Of a stretch of 64,000 nucleotides of DNA, positions 11,646 to 23,727 are shown piece after piece. The notes beneath the pieces are model-generated. The model was not told the origin of the DNA. It saw nothing but the letters and a program-made list of their open reading frames with translations, and ran no database searches. Source of the DNA: Henckelia pumila (taxonomy: Eukaryota > Streptophyta > Magnoliopsida > Lamiales > Gesneriaceae); NCBI RefSeq assembly GCF_033568475.1, contig NW_027331831.1, positions 12,028,001 to 12,092,000 of the forward strand, in the 5' to 3' direction. Both the position numbers and the translations under genes were made by a program. Position 1 is the stretch's first letter; every line of letters starts with the position of its first letter.

Positions 11646-14600
11646 ATTGGCGCCGTCTGTGGAAATTTGAAGAAAAAGAGTTTCGATGGCTAATCAGAAT
11701 GGAAATCACCCAAATTTAGAGGAGTTAGTAACTCAGGCTGTTCAGAGGGCTTTGGCAGAAAGGGGTGAGGACAATCCCCTGCACCCCGATCATAATGCCC
11801 ACCTCGAGGAGATCAAAAAGTTGAAGGAGGAGATGGAGCAGCTAAGGAAGAAGCAGGTCGGGTACCTAGCTACCACAACCAGAAACATTCCTTTTACTCA
11901 GGAGATATTGGACGCTGATCTCCCCAAACAATTCAAATTGCCTCACGTCAGGGAGTATGATGGTCTTTTCTTACAACTCTCATAGGACCAGCCCAGCAAT
12001 GGTTCAATATGCTATGCCCTGGGAGATCAAGGAATTCAAGGATTTTAGCAAATCTTTTTTGCATCACTTTGATAGTAGCAAAAAGCATCCTACCACTACT
12101 TTCAGCCTCTTTGCAATTAAGCAACGAAAACATGAAAATTTGAGAGCATATATCCGCAGGTTTAGTGCCTTGGCTCTCGAGGTACCCATGGCTACCCCAG
12201 ACCTGCTCATCAGTGCCTTCATGCAAGGGTTGGATACAAAAGATTTTCTCAAATCTTTAATAAAAAGGCCGCCGGAGACGTACGAGGAATTACTCGCCCG
12301 AGATGAGAAATATGTCAACATGGAAGAGATTCAGGTCTCGCGAGCAGCTGTAAAGAGAGAGCGGCCTAAAAGTCCTAAGAACAATAGGGTTCCGAGCAGC
12401 AATTCAGGGATGGGACAACCATACCGACCCGCACTATTGGGTGAATTCACCTCTTTCACTCCTTTGCGCATGAGCAAAGTCCGAGCTCTTCAAATTTGTG
12501 ACGACCGAAAACTCACACAAATGCCTCCATGGACTGAAAAGGGACCTCGAAATAGGGAATCGGATAAATATTGTCACTTTCATAATGAGTACGGGCATAC
12601 TACAGAAGATTGTCGTCAGTTAGATCAAGAGATTGAAAGGATAATACAGCAACATTCTGAAATAAAAAATATATTGATCCGTCAAGAGGGATATCGCCCG
12701 AGCAGGAGACAGCGAGGAAGATCGAGACAGAGAGCCCGAACTGCTCCCCCTCAAGAACACTTCAATCATCCAAATCAAGACCAGCCCAGGGATGACCGAG
12801 CTCATCAAAGACCGGCCCCTCCTGCTCGAGGAATTATCAATATGATTTTCGGAGGCCCTACCGATGGAGATTCTAATCGAGCGAGGAAAACTAGCAGCCG
12901 GAAATTAATAAATATGAAGATTGACAATCAGGCTGTCAACACTGGCCCGACCCTCTCTTTTGGGCCAGAAGATTTAAAAAGGGTTTCTAGCAACCATAAT
13001 TATGCATTGGTAATAAGGGCCATGGTCGCGAATTACGATGTGGCCCGGATATTTGTGGATTCAGGCAGTTCTGTCAATGTTCTATTCCAAGAAGCTATCG
13101 ATCAAATGGACCTGGGGCAGTACAAAATGGAGCCCGTCGTTACATCACTCTTTGGTTTCACGGGTCATGCAATCCGGCCTGTTGGGTTAGTACATCTACC
13201 CCTAACTCTTGGGAAAGGCAACGGTCGCAAGACCAGGATTGTGAGCTTTATTATAGTAGATGCTCCGTCTTCCTATAACGCCATACTGGGTAGACCTGTC
13301 ATGACCACTTTCATGGCTGTCGCATCAGCTCTACATCAGAAAATAAAGTTCCCAGTTGGTAAGGAGGTCGGTGAAGTACAAGGTGATCAAGTTATTGCTC
13401 GCAAATGCTATGTGAAGGAGGTCAGAATAGAGCAAAAGGTGACCAGGACTGATAGAGTTGACAGACCTGGACTTTTCGGCATGGAGAAGGTCAACCTGAT
13501 AGAAGATACATCTGTCACCGTTGAAGAAGACATTGAGGAAATCATGATCTTCCCTCCTTCGGGGACGGTAAAAATTGCTCGCACCCTTGAAGCACAGTTG
13601 AAACAACCACTACTGGAATGCTTGAAAGAAAATAAAGACGTCTTTGCATGGTCCGTTTCTGACCTGGTAGGGGTGTGTTGGGAGGTCGCAGAGCATAAAC
13701 TCAATATAACAAGGGATTGTCGCCCTGTTATTTAAAAGAAACGCCACTTCGGTCCCGGAAAAGATGCGGTAATAAAGGAGCAAGTGGACGAGTTACTCAG
13801 GGCTGGACACATTGAGGAAATATATTTCCCAATCTGGTTGTCTAATATCGTCCTGGTTCCCAAGTCTACGGGAAAATGGCGTATGTGTGTAGATTTTCGA
13901 GATTTAAATAAAGCATGCCCTAAAGATTGCTACCCCCTACCTAAAATCGATCAGCTTGTTGATTCAACCGCAGGCCATGAATTACTCAGCATTTTGGATG
14001 CTTATCAGGGATATCACCAAATTCCCTTAGCAAAAGAGGACAAAAACATGGTGAGATTTGTCACATCAACAGGAACTTATTGCTATGTGGTCATGCCGTT
14101 TGGACTCAAAAATGTTGGGGCTACATACCAAAGGTTGATGGACAGAGTATTCGAGCAGCAAATTGGCAAAAATATTGAGGTCTATGTAGATGATATCCTG
14201 GTCAAGAGCCGAACTGCAGACCAGTTCATTACCGACCTAACTCAAACTTTTCAGACTTTGAAGCGCTATCAGCTTAAGCTAAACCCCAGCAAGTGTACTT
14301 TCGGGGTCCGAGATGGAAAGTTTCTTGGTTACATAGTTACAAGAAGGGGAATCGAAGCTAATCCCGAAAAGGTCCAAGCCATCATTTCTATGAGCTCCCC
14401 AAGAATATACAGGAAGTACAGAGATTAACGGGAAGAATTACAGCACTGGCCCGGTTTATAAGCCGATCAGCAGATAAAAGCCTCCCTTTCTTCAAGGCAC
14501 TACAAAAGACGAAATTTTTTGAATGAAATGAGAAAAGTGAGAAAGCCTTCCAGGACTTGAAGACTTACTTAAAGCAATTGCCTGTGCTGAATAAGCCTAC

Positions 14601-15623
14601 CCAGGGGGAAGCATTGTTCTTATATTTGGCGGTTACACCCCGAGCAGCCAATTCGGTCCTGGTCAGGAGGGACGGAACAAATCATCAGCCTGTTTATTTT
14701 GTGAGTCATGCCTTTAAGGGAGCCAAACTCAATTACTTAACCCAGGAGAAGCTTGCCTTAGCTTTAGTCATCACTACAAGAAAATTGCGTCCTTACTTTT
14801 TGTCACATCCCATCACCGTGCTCACCAACAGCGTTCTGGGAAAAATTGCGACCAATCCAGATGCATCGGGGAGACTTATCAGATGGATTACATAGCTGAG
14901 TGAGTATGACATCAAATTTGAGCCTCGAACAGCCATAAAGGCTCAAGCCCTAGCTGATTTCTTGGCAGAGACAGTTCAACTAGAACAAGAAGAGTTATGG
15001 AAAATTTTGTAGATGGGTCATCATGTCAGTCTGGGAGCGGAGCGGTAATTGTGATCATCTCACCTTGGGGTGAAGAAACTAATATTTCAATCAGATTAGA
15101 CTTCAAAGCCTCAAACAATGAAGCAGAATATGAGGCATTATTACTTGGGCTCAAAGCAACACGAAACTTGGGTATCTCCCGAGCTATTCTGTATTCCGAT
15201 TCCCAATTAGCAATCCAACAGAGTAACGAGAAATTTGAATGCAAAGATGGGAAGATGCTGAGGTATGTCAAAGCACTGGACAAAGCCAAAGAAGGTTTCA
15301 CCGAGTTAAATTTGGAGCTCATCCCCCGAACTGAAAATATTAAAGCAGACCACTTAGCCCGCCTAGCCAGTGCCCTCAGCAACCGACCTGATCCCATTGT
15401 TCCAGGTCGGGAACTTGTTTCTCAGCTCGAAACTCTCGATGATATTATAGCCCAGGTACCAGAGGGAGATTGGAGATATGATATATATCAGTATCTGACC
15501 AAGAAAGAACTACCAAGCAATAATAAGAAAGCTAAGGAGGTAAAGATAAGGGCTCTTCGCTTCGTCATGATCGATCAGATCTTGTTCAAAAGATCTTTCT
15601 CTCAGCCTTTGTTAAAATGTTTG

Positions 15624-16224
15624 GGTTTAAGAGGGTTGGCCCAATTATAGGATTATTATTAGATATAAGGTTCAGCCCAATTTTCTACCTGTTAGGGCAT
15701 GTCAAGACCTGAGCTGCTGTTAATGGGCCAACCCGAGCTGGGGCCCAATGGGCTTGGTATGTTTTCTAGTTCAAATGAGACTCAAATACATTGAAGATAA
15801 GCTTGATCATTGCACATATATGAATGAGATATGGATAAACTCAAGGACGGACCAATGAATGAAGAGTCCTACTTTAGGACATGTTATAATTCGACTAGGT
15901 AACTTACTCTACTTTTTCCTATAAATACAGGTACTGTTATGGTTGTATTCATTATTCATTACTTACTATTCATTATTCATCAACACTCACTCTTACTTTT
16001 ACATTCACTCACTTATATCTCTCAGTTTTCGCATTAATCATACTCTCTGCCTTCAAGCCACTGACTTAGGCATCGGAGGGGTCACGCCGAAAACACTTTC
16101 GGCGCCACTTGACCTAGCTGTTGCTTGTGCAGATCTAAGTGATGCCCGACCCGACCTGCTTCATAAAGGAGTTGGAGGATCAATTCTACCAGACCGAACC
16201 CGAGGTAAAATTCCGACATCATCA
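15624..16224 (+). repeat. 3' LTR of the Tat-like Gypsy element
   Basis: Matches the 5' LTR from GGGTTTAAGAGGGTTG onward to the same ACATCATCA end. It carries the same CCTATAAATACAGG box. Immediately followed by the right-hand GAGTT duplication. Confidence 0.9.
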
Positions 16225-17120
16225 GAGTTCATTGAGTTATTTTTTATTTTTATTTTTTTTAATTTCAAAGCAATCTTTTAAGTCATTAGTTTTAGTTGTA
16301 GGAATTTGGAATTTTGATTACTAAATGAAGTAATCATATCGATACTTTAATTTTAAAAATGATTTTAGATCTTCTTTTAAAAATTTGCCTAAGGCCTCTA
16401 ATTTTATAAAGACAACCCTGTTCATTTGGTTGGATAAACCAAAAGATCAAAAACATTTTTTTTAGAAAAAAAAACAATTTTATAAAAAATCATCGTGTTT
16501 AATTACAAATTTTTGGAAAGTGATTTAAAAAGTGTTTCATTAGAAGCTAAAATTTCTATATTTTTTGTTTTTTTTAATTATAATTAAAAATAAAAACAAA
16601 ATCATTTATTACGTTTAACCAAACACCAAAATCATTTATGTTTTTTTTTTCTTTAATAAAAACACTTGAAAATGATGAACTTATTTAAATATTTTTTCAA
16701 AGTTACAAATTATGTATCCATATTGATGGGGCCGTATTGTTTGATGAGTTCTGAGAAGATATTTTAAAAATTGGACCTTCTTATTGCGTTAAATAATTGC
16801 GAAGTTCAATTTGCAATATACTAAACAATATAAAGATATACCATAGATAATAATATATATATAATAATAATACATTTACATCAATAACAAGTGAATAAAT
16901 ACTTGAAACTAATCTAAATGTTTTATAGACAAAAGTATTTATCAAATCTGCAAGTTATCGGACCATTTATCTCTCAATCAACAATATAGTTTCTTTTTGC
17001 TGTTGTAACTATTGTTGATATGGTTAACGAAATTTTATAGCAATATATATAAGTATTTGATAATATCTTATTACTAAATCAATCCTTAAAAAAAAAGACT
17101 AAATCAATGAGAGCATGAAC

Positions 17121-17833
17121 AAAACCATCCAGAGAAATTAATTAATATGAACTCCAAACAAACTTCTGTGAACAAAGGAAGCATACATTATGTTATCGTG
17201 AGTACAAAATTATCAATCATGACAATTCTCTATATTTTATATCATCACAAGAATTACACATAAAATAAACAAATCGACAATTTAATGAAAAACTCAAAAC
17301 AAATATTCTAAATCTTCCACAGCCACATAAAATATTTGACAAATAAAATTAAACATTTTACCAACAAACCATAGGATCACGTTCCATAAAAATTAAAAAA
17401 AAAAAAAATCAAACCGAAGTGGGAAACATATACAATAATACATTTTTTTATTAATTTTTTTAAAAGTGATCACACTTACCGCCAGGTATGGAAAACGGGA
17501 AGCATATAATTCAATGATCCACATAATTAATCAACCTGTTAATTGCAGAAAATAAGAAGAAATAAAAATCAGTTAAAATTTTTTTTATTTAGAATTGGGT
17601 CGAAGGATCGTAATTTCAAGGAACCAGAGGAATAAAATTTTACAAAGGATATTAAGCAAATGGGCTCTCAAGCACATGCAAATGGGCTAAAGTAAAATAT
17701 GGGTAACTCAACATATTCCTATAATAATAATAAAAAAAAATAGCCCTGAGGCAACCTCACCAATAATATCTATCTAGAATAAAAATAATAAAATTTGACA
17801 AGAAAATAATCTTCGTGGGAAAAAAAAAGTATA
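17121..17833. other. AT-rich spacer before tRNA-Asn
   Basis: No gene. A T-run on the minus strand at 17821-17828 directly follows the tRNA-Asn gene and is a fitting polymerase III terminator. Confidence 0.5.
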
Positions 17834-17857
17834 CGCTAGAAGGAGGGCTTGAACCTC

Positions 17858-17890
<33 letters not shown>

Positions 17891-17907
17891 AACTGAGCTA
17901 TTCCAGC
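17834..17907 (-). tRNA. tRNA-Asn (GTT)
   Basis: On the minus strand the 74 nt fold has acceptor GCTGGAA / TTCTAGC, D arm TAGCTCAGTTGGTTAGAG, anticodon loop CTGTTAACC giving GTT, and T arm GGTTCAAGCC. The discriminator is G. Intronless, with a polymerase III T-run just downstream. Confidence 0.96.
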
Positions 17908-18066
17908 TTTCGTTATTAATTTCTTGAATTTATAAGTATTTTTTTTATATAGCGTTTAGGGATTTTTTTTCCCGTTGAACCGGCAAATCTACATATTCTT
18001 TTGACTTTTTTAACAAAAAATTCTATATATTTTTAGCAATGATAAAATTGTCGCCATCATAATATC

Positions 18067-18204
18067 GAATTGGTCGATGCTACCCCACCCGAGTAGTGCC
18101 CGGGTGGGATAGCAACGGCCCGGAACTTGTTGCAGGTCAAATGATTTGACCTGCAAAATTGATCCGGGCCGTTGATTTGCCCTGATGCCAGCATCGACCC
18201 TTCC
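18067..18204. mobile_element. 138 bp foldback element with three-way-junction structure and 9 bp target duplication
   Basis: A perfect 9 bp direct repeat, CATAATATC, flanks it (18058-18066 and 18205-18213). The outer stem is GGTCGATGCT (18072) with AGCATCGACC (18190). Inside are two further hairpins. One is CCCCACCCG with CGGGTGGG. The longer has CAACGGCCCGG with CCGGGCCGTTG, enclosing the palindrome TGCAGGTCAAAT-G-ATTTGACCTGCA. The 9 bp duplication suggests mobilisation by a Mutator-type transposase. It could alternatively be a structured RNA gene, but the duplication argues for a mobile element. Confidence 0.75.
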
Positions 18205-18213
18205 CATAATATC

Positions 18214-18739
18214 ATGGGAGATCAGTCATAGATTCGATTATCGAGCATAATTGCTGATCACTTAAAATAATCAGTCCAACTAATTGTCCTTAGCTCATGA
18301 ATAAGTAATAAGTTATTTTTTAAAAAAATCTAATAAGTTTAAAGATTTGGAGCTGAACTCGAATTTTATTTCGAATTAACTCGAGTTTAAAGTTTAAAAT
18401 TTTAGATTTACAAATCGAGATCGAATATATTTAATTCAAACCTTTAGTTTTAATGAATATTGAACTCGATTCGATTTTTTTAAATCCGTCGTCTCGAGAC
18501 AACGAAACAATAAAAAAAGGAGCATTAAAATCGATTTTATGTTTCGGGAAGAAATAAGCTGACGCAGACACACGATTACACGAAGGTGCGCGAGAGGCCC
18601 AATCATATTATAAGCACCACAATTTCTTATAGCAGTTTTTTAATAATAAAATTTACGAAAACGGACTATTTCATCAACATCCTATTGATGTTCATTGTAT
18701 CAGCTGTAAAAATTTCATAGAAGTAACTATTCATTTTAC
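18214..18739. other. AT-rich spacer
   Basis: No gene or clear repeat seen. Confidence 0.4.
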
Positions 18740-18899
18740 GACACAAAAAATAGATTCCACGTATTTTTTTTAAAAAAAATACATTATCTATAAATATTCG
18801 AAGTTGCTCTTTATCGATCAAATACATTGTCCAAATTTAAAACTGCAAATCGAGTTTTAAGACTTCGTTTCAAATTTGATGAGATTTTAAAACTTCGTT

Positions 18900-19035
18900 T
18901 CAAATTTGATGAGATTTTAGCGTCACGTATCATTATTTTATGAAATTATATTAAATTATTTTATCCAAACAATGCCATACGGTATTTTCTTCACAACTGT
19001 TTCTTGTCCTGTGAAGCCCAAGGACATCTTGCAAG
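18900..19035. repeat. Duplicate of sequence upstream of the PAP gene
   Basis: TTTCTTGTCCTGTGAAGCCCAAGGACATCTTGCAAG here matches the near-identical stretch at 42065-42110. It places the D1 copy in the same order as the PAP locus. Confidence 0.65.
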
Positions 19036-19169
19036 TAGGGATGGCAACGGACTGGATCCGTCCCGCCCCGCATTAAAACCCGGTGGATGAACCCGTCAAC
19101 CTTTTTAGATTTAATTTTAAATTTATTAATTGAATTATTATTTTTTATATATACATACATGCATATATA
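19036..19169. repeat. Remnant of the GC-rich GGGATGGCAA element
   Basis: Starts TAGGGATGGCAACGGACTGG and continues with CCCGCCCCGC and CCCGGTGGATG, then a short AT run. It resembles the left end of the GC-rich elements at 22814, 25559 and 35164, but only about 130 bp remain. It lies exactly where the PAP duplicate loses 2.7 kb compared with the intact locus. Confidence 0.6.
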
Positions 19170-20120
19170 TATCAAATGTAGTAGCTTTCACTAATCCAAA
19201 CGCACCTCTTTATCCACGATTAACCCAAGGAAAGACATGGAATGAAGTAAGTTTGTATTTTTGTCAATTAACCTTCATATGTAGTATGTACGATTCTAGT
19301 AATATGAAGCGTTTTAAATTGGTATTTAGATGACTGTAACCTGGACTAGTGGGGATGGTATTGATGAAGCAGAGCCAATTGTTGAATGGGGTAAAAAAGG
19401 AGGAGAACAGATGCGTTCTTTAGCAGCTACACTGACTTTTGATCGCAACAGCATGTGTGGTGCGTTAACTCTAAAGAAGTTAAATTTTGGAGAAATAGTC
19501 TATAATCAATATAAATTTTAGTAGTTTGCTGCTACAAACAACAAGTGTTTGTCTTGTAATATTAAGTATGATGATAAATATTCATCACTCGTGTACAAAT
19601 TTGTAGGTGCACCAGCAAGAACGGTTCGATGGCGTGATCTTGGATTCATTCATACCAGTTTTCTGAAGGATTTATGGCCCAATTCTTTGTGCGTTCTATT
19701 TATAAATTTGATTCATGTCATGCTTTTAGTTTTCGCCATGTGCATAAGTACACAGTGCTGCTGAATCTTAATACCCAGTTTTTCCAAATTTTTTCTTTGA
19801 CTTTACTTAAACAAAATTAGTTAAGTCATTGGGCTTATGAATGATTAACTCTGGTGTACTATTAACATGCAAATCTATATTCTGCAAAACTTCATTAAAA
19901 CCCTAAATTTATTTTTAAAAAATTAATACCCCCTGTTCAAAGGGGTTTGGCGAATATCCCTAACAGTGGAACAGAAAAAGCTCATACACTGCCCACATAT
20001 CTTTGTAGGACTAAGCCAAAATGTAATGCTTATTCGAATACTAACAAGTTTCAGATGCATAACAACTCCAAACAAAAAAAGTGTCCAATCCTATCTTATT
20101 TAATACAGGCCTGGATATTA
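19170..20120 (+). pseudogene. Truncated purple acid phosphatase duplicate (exons 5-7)
   Basis: Collinear with 44813-45769 of the intact PAP gene, introns included. It keeps the end of exon 5 (to 19246), exon 6 (19330-19459), exon 7 (19607-19688) and most of intron 7. Because introns are retained this is a DNA-level duplication, not a retrocopy. Exons 1-4 and everything after intron 7 are missing, so the metal-binding half of the enzyme is absent. The left edge joins a GC-rich repeat remnant, and the right edge joins a Copia fragment. Splice borders are still intact and few changes are seen, so the copy looks recent. Confidence 0.93.
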
Positions 20121-20868
20121 TTGATTTAGAACAAGGATGAGATTCTTAAGAAAGCGAGAAATACAATCATCTTGAGTCTAGGTGATCAAATTCTCAGAAA
20201 AATGATAAAGGAAAAAACTGTCTGTGAGATGTGTATCAAGTTAGAACAGCTGTATATGACCAAGACTCTTCCCAATAGAATTTACTTGAATCAAAGGTTA
20301 TATGGATTCAAGATGGATGAGAGCACAACTATAGATGAAAACATGGATGAATTCACTAAACTGCTTTCAGACTTGGAAAATCTTGATGTTAAAGTTGATG
20401 AGGAAGATCAAGCTATTTTTCTGTTAAATTATTTTTCCAAAGGCATATGAACAATTAAGGGACACTCTCAAGTATGGGAAAGAAACACTGACTCTTGAAG
20501 AAGTCATTGGGGCTGCTTATTCAAAGGAATTGGACTTAAAGGCAACATGAAAGTTCAATAAGCTTAGTGGTGAAGGATTGAATGTTAGAGGTAGATCCGT
20601 TGAAAGAAAAGATTACAGGAATAAAGGCAGAAAAACATTCAAGGTCGAAATATAGGCCTAAGAAAACCTGCTGGTTTTGTAAGCAAGAAGGCCACTATAG
20701 GAGAGACTGTCCTCAAAGAAAACAAAACTCAAGAGCTGATCCAAATCTAGCAAGTGAAGCAGCAAACTTCCTAGAGGGTTCTGAAGAGGCATAGGTCTTA
20801 ACAATATTTTCTGAAGGACTGATCGAGCAAATATTACCACTGAAAATCAACTCAAATATGTCTATCAA

Positions 20869-22208
20869 TTAAAATCGAATAAATCGCAAGTGCACGAGTC
20901 AAGTAATAATATAGTGTACATTAGTACGAGTATCGTCCCACCAAGATTGATGTTTGACAAATTCACCTCAAGTATAGTTCTTTAGTTAATTAAAACGAGA
21001 GATGGAGAATAAATTCATAAACTAAAATAAAAATAAGAATTAAAAGCAAAACAATAAATTAAACTCGGAAAATAAATAAACGATTGCTAGGATCTCGGTT
21101 CACCTACCCCTTTTCTTCTCCAATGATTGAATTTTAATTCTCAAGCCATGCTTTTGACGGAATTCCCTAATCTATCAATATACTCTCTCGAGCTATATTA
21201 ATCTAATTAACGAATTGTAATAACTAAGTCTCCTTGCGTTATTTAACAACTGCAATTGCATTAACGATTTGTGAAATCCTCTAGCTTTCACCCTGGTGGA
21301 CTATGACTATAAACATGTATCCAACCTCATATCTCTATGCAAGTTATAAATCCATGGACTATATTACCCTATCATGTCATAAAATCTCCTCTCGGTATCA
21401 ATTATAACACATAAAATCAATAAGAATTTGATCAATCTTCAAATTAGCAATAACCACAATAATATAATCAAGAACGCTTAAAAACCAAATTCAATCTTCA
21501 AGAATAAATCAAAACATAGTTTTGGGGGTAGGATCCCCTAAATCCCAACAAATAAAATAAAAAAAAAGAGAAAACTAGTGTTTGCGGTTCTTGAGTTCTT
21601 TAACTTTTCTCCCTCTTTTCGTTCTTCTCCTTGGATGGCCGCCTCCTCCCTTCAATCTAATGTTTTGAACCCTTAAAACGTCATATTTTCATCTATTTAT
21701 AGTGCCCAAGAGTTCTTTCCATGTAAAACACCCACAAAATATAAATTTCCTGATTACGCAAGGGCGCTCGGTCGGTAAAAAATGACGGACCGAGCGCTGA
21801 AAATTATGCCTGCTTTCTGCCTGTTTTTAGATGCGGCGCTCGGTCTGCAATAAATTGCAGATCGGGCGCCCCTGTTTTTTCCCAGCGCGCGACATTTTTG
21901 AAAAATTCATAATTTAAGTTTTAACTGTCGGATTGAGCTAAAATTTTGACAACATCTTGAAAACATCCTGAAATTGAATTTGGACGGTGGAGATTTGATT
22001 TGGAGTTTTCTAAAATTAAATTTGAATTTTTTACCAAGGCTGCTTCGTAATTCATTTTTCAAAAATTCATTTTCCTAAAAAATTAGCCCGAGGAGTGAAA
22101 TACACAAACATGCACTAAAACAAATAAAAACACATAAAAACAATATGAATGCACACAAAATAGACAAAAACCTATCACGAAATAATGCACACAAAATGCA
22201 CTTATCAA
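20869..22208. mobile_element. Unclassified 1.34 kb non-coding insertion in the Copia fragment
   Basis: It splits Copia coding sequence and is bordered by TATCAA on both sides (about 20863-20868 and 22203-22208), a possible 6 bp target duplication. It opens AAATCGCAAGTGCACGAGTC, a phrase I associate with a dispersed plant repeat I cannot name. No open frame of note. It contains two successive GC-rich hairpins, at 21764-21797 (GCGCTCGGTC / GACCGAGCGC) and 21835-21870. Confidence 0.6.
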
Positions 22209-22813
22209 GGACGAATGGAGCTTGGATTCAGGTTGTACTTATCACATGTCTCCTAGAAGGGATTGGTTCTTTGATCTTAAAGAAGTCAATACTGGACAAG
22301 TCTTAATGGGAAATAATCAGTTTTGTAAGATTCATGGTATTGGCTCTGTAAAGTTGAGAATGGATGATGGAACAGTGAATATCCTCACTGAAGTAAGGCT
22401 AATACCAGATTTAAAGAGGGATTTAATTTCTTTGGGTGCTCTGGATTAAAAGGGTTACAACTATAAGGCTCATAATGACACTTTAAAGGTTGTAAAAGGT
22501 TCTCTAGTAGTTATGAAAGGGAATCTTAAGCTAGGGTTGTATGTCTTGCAAGGAAGTACCATAATAGCAAAAACAAATGCAGTAGTTTCTATTAAAGATC
22601 AGACAGATCTTTGGCACAAAAGGCTTGGTCACATGCGCATCAAAGTATTACAAGAACTCAGCAAGCAAGGTTTCCTGGACACTAGACAGATCATCAATCT
22701 GGTTTTCTGTGAAACTTGTGTACTTGGAAAGGCTCATACATTGAAGTTCAGTACAGGAACTCACAACACCAAATCAAATCTTGACTATATTCACACTGAT
22801 TTGTGGGGTTCAC

Positions 22814-22983
22814 GGGGGATGGCAATTTTCCTCGAGGGTTTGGATACCCGCGGGGAAAACCCAAAACGGGGCGGGTTTGGGGAGTATTTTTGGGTATGGG
22901 TTCGGGTTCGTGGAATTTTAAAAATTCCCGAAATATATTGGGGCGGGTATAGGGATGTTATCCCCATCCCCGAACCCGCCCCG

Positions 22984-23052
<69 letters not shown>

Positions 23053-23501
23053 TTTTAATTATCAAATTTTATTAAATCTAAAATATTATTAAAAAATTAA
23101 AATTAAAAGTATTATTATTATTTCGTTTATATATGTATTTTTATACATTATATAATACATCCGTTTATGATAGTGTAGCTTTTTTATAATATAAAAATAT
23201 TGTTTGAATCTCATTCATGTTACGTACACATATAAAGTATTTATATTAGTCTATATATATATATATATATATATATTATTTATTTTGATAAATTTAGAAA
23301 CAATATATAATCTTAATAAATTTTTGATACATACTATTTTATTTAAAATAATAATTTTGATTTATAGAAATATTTCGTATTTGAAATATTTTTATTAATT
23401 TTAAAAGTTAATATTATAATAAAAAATTTGACCCAAAATTTTTTAGATATTTTATTATAAAATTGAATAATAATTCTTATATTCTTATATAATAAAATTT
23501 A

Positions 23502-23565
<64 letters not shown>

Positions 23566-23727
23566 CGGGGATGGGTATGGGGATGGGGACTTGGTCCCGC
23601 GGGGATGGGTATGTGGAATCCCCGATAAGAATTAATGGGGATCGTGCGGGTATGAGGATCGGTTTTGAATTCGGGGACGGGGATGGGGGAGCCATCCCGT
23701 CCCCAACCCGCTCCATTGTCACCCCTA
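22814..23727. mobile_element. GC-rich-ended element, copy a (inserted in Copia)
   Basis: Left end GGGATGGCAATTTTCC followed by GGGTTTGGATACCCGCGGGG. Right end CCATTGTCACCCCTA. Ends are inverted copies and GC-rich, while the interior is AT-rich with an AAT microsatellite (22983-23052) and an AT microsatellite (about 23501-23562). Flanked by a 7 bp direct repeat, GGTTCAC (22807-22813 and 23728-23734), possibly an 8 bp duplication with one change, which would suit hAT. No coding capacity. Both flanks are Copia sequence, so this copy is the original insertion at this site. Confidence 0.8.
23501..23562. repeat. AT dinucleotide microsatellite in copy a
   Basis: About 31 AT units. The corresponding array in copy b is where the pararetrovirus fossil lies. 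Confidence 0.9.

Larger units (their letters stand above)
11003..16224 (+). mobile_element. Ty3/Gypsy LTR retrotransposon, Tat-like lineage (fossil)
   Basis: Bounded by a perfect 5 bp target duplication, GAGTT (10998-11002 and 16225-16229). 5' LTR, then a primer-site region ATTGGCGCCGTCTGTGG. Parts in order: gag with zinc-knuckle-like region (about 11.7-12.7 kb), aspartic protease with DSGSS (13.06 kb), reverse transcriptase with YVDD (about 13.8-14.4 kb), RNase H (14.6-14.9 kb), and a second RNase H-like domain starting DGSSCQSGSG (15.0-15.4 kb). That extra RNase H is characteristic of the Tat group. Integrase is not seen. The element is broken, with at least four breaks in the coding part. 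The two LTRs differ at about 24 of 600 sites by eye (about 4%, mostly transitions), so the insertion is probably a few million years old at most. Confidence 0.93.
10590..17120. repeat. Segmental duplicate D1 (paralogous to 34740-37440), split by a Gypsy element
   Basis: 10590-11002 and 16225-17120 together match 34740-37440, with shared phrases such as AATATGCACTAATTC, TTTGGAATTTTGATTACTA and CAACGA/GAGCATGAAC-type ends. In D1 the match is interrupted by the LTR element at 11003-16224. The other copy reads straight through this site at 36524-36528. D1 lacks the DNA element found in D2 and D3, so the D1 split is older than that insertion. The duplication appears to continue towards the PAP locus: 18740-19035 resembles 41990-42110. 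Confidence 0.8.

Noticed and set aside
18067-18204. Possible microRNA precursor
   Set aside because: Three-way junction shape and a perfect 9 bp target duplication fit a mobile element better. No evidence of a mature small RNA can be drawn from sequence alone.
22800-23058. Open frame ending in a long run of isoleucine
   Set aside because: It is the AAT microsatellite of the GC-rich element read in one frame. The same happens at 25564-25836.
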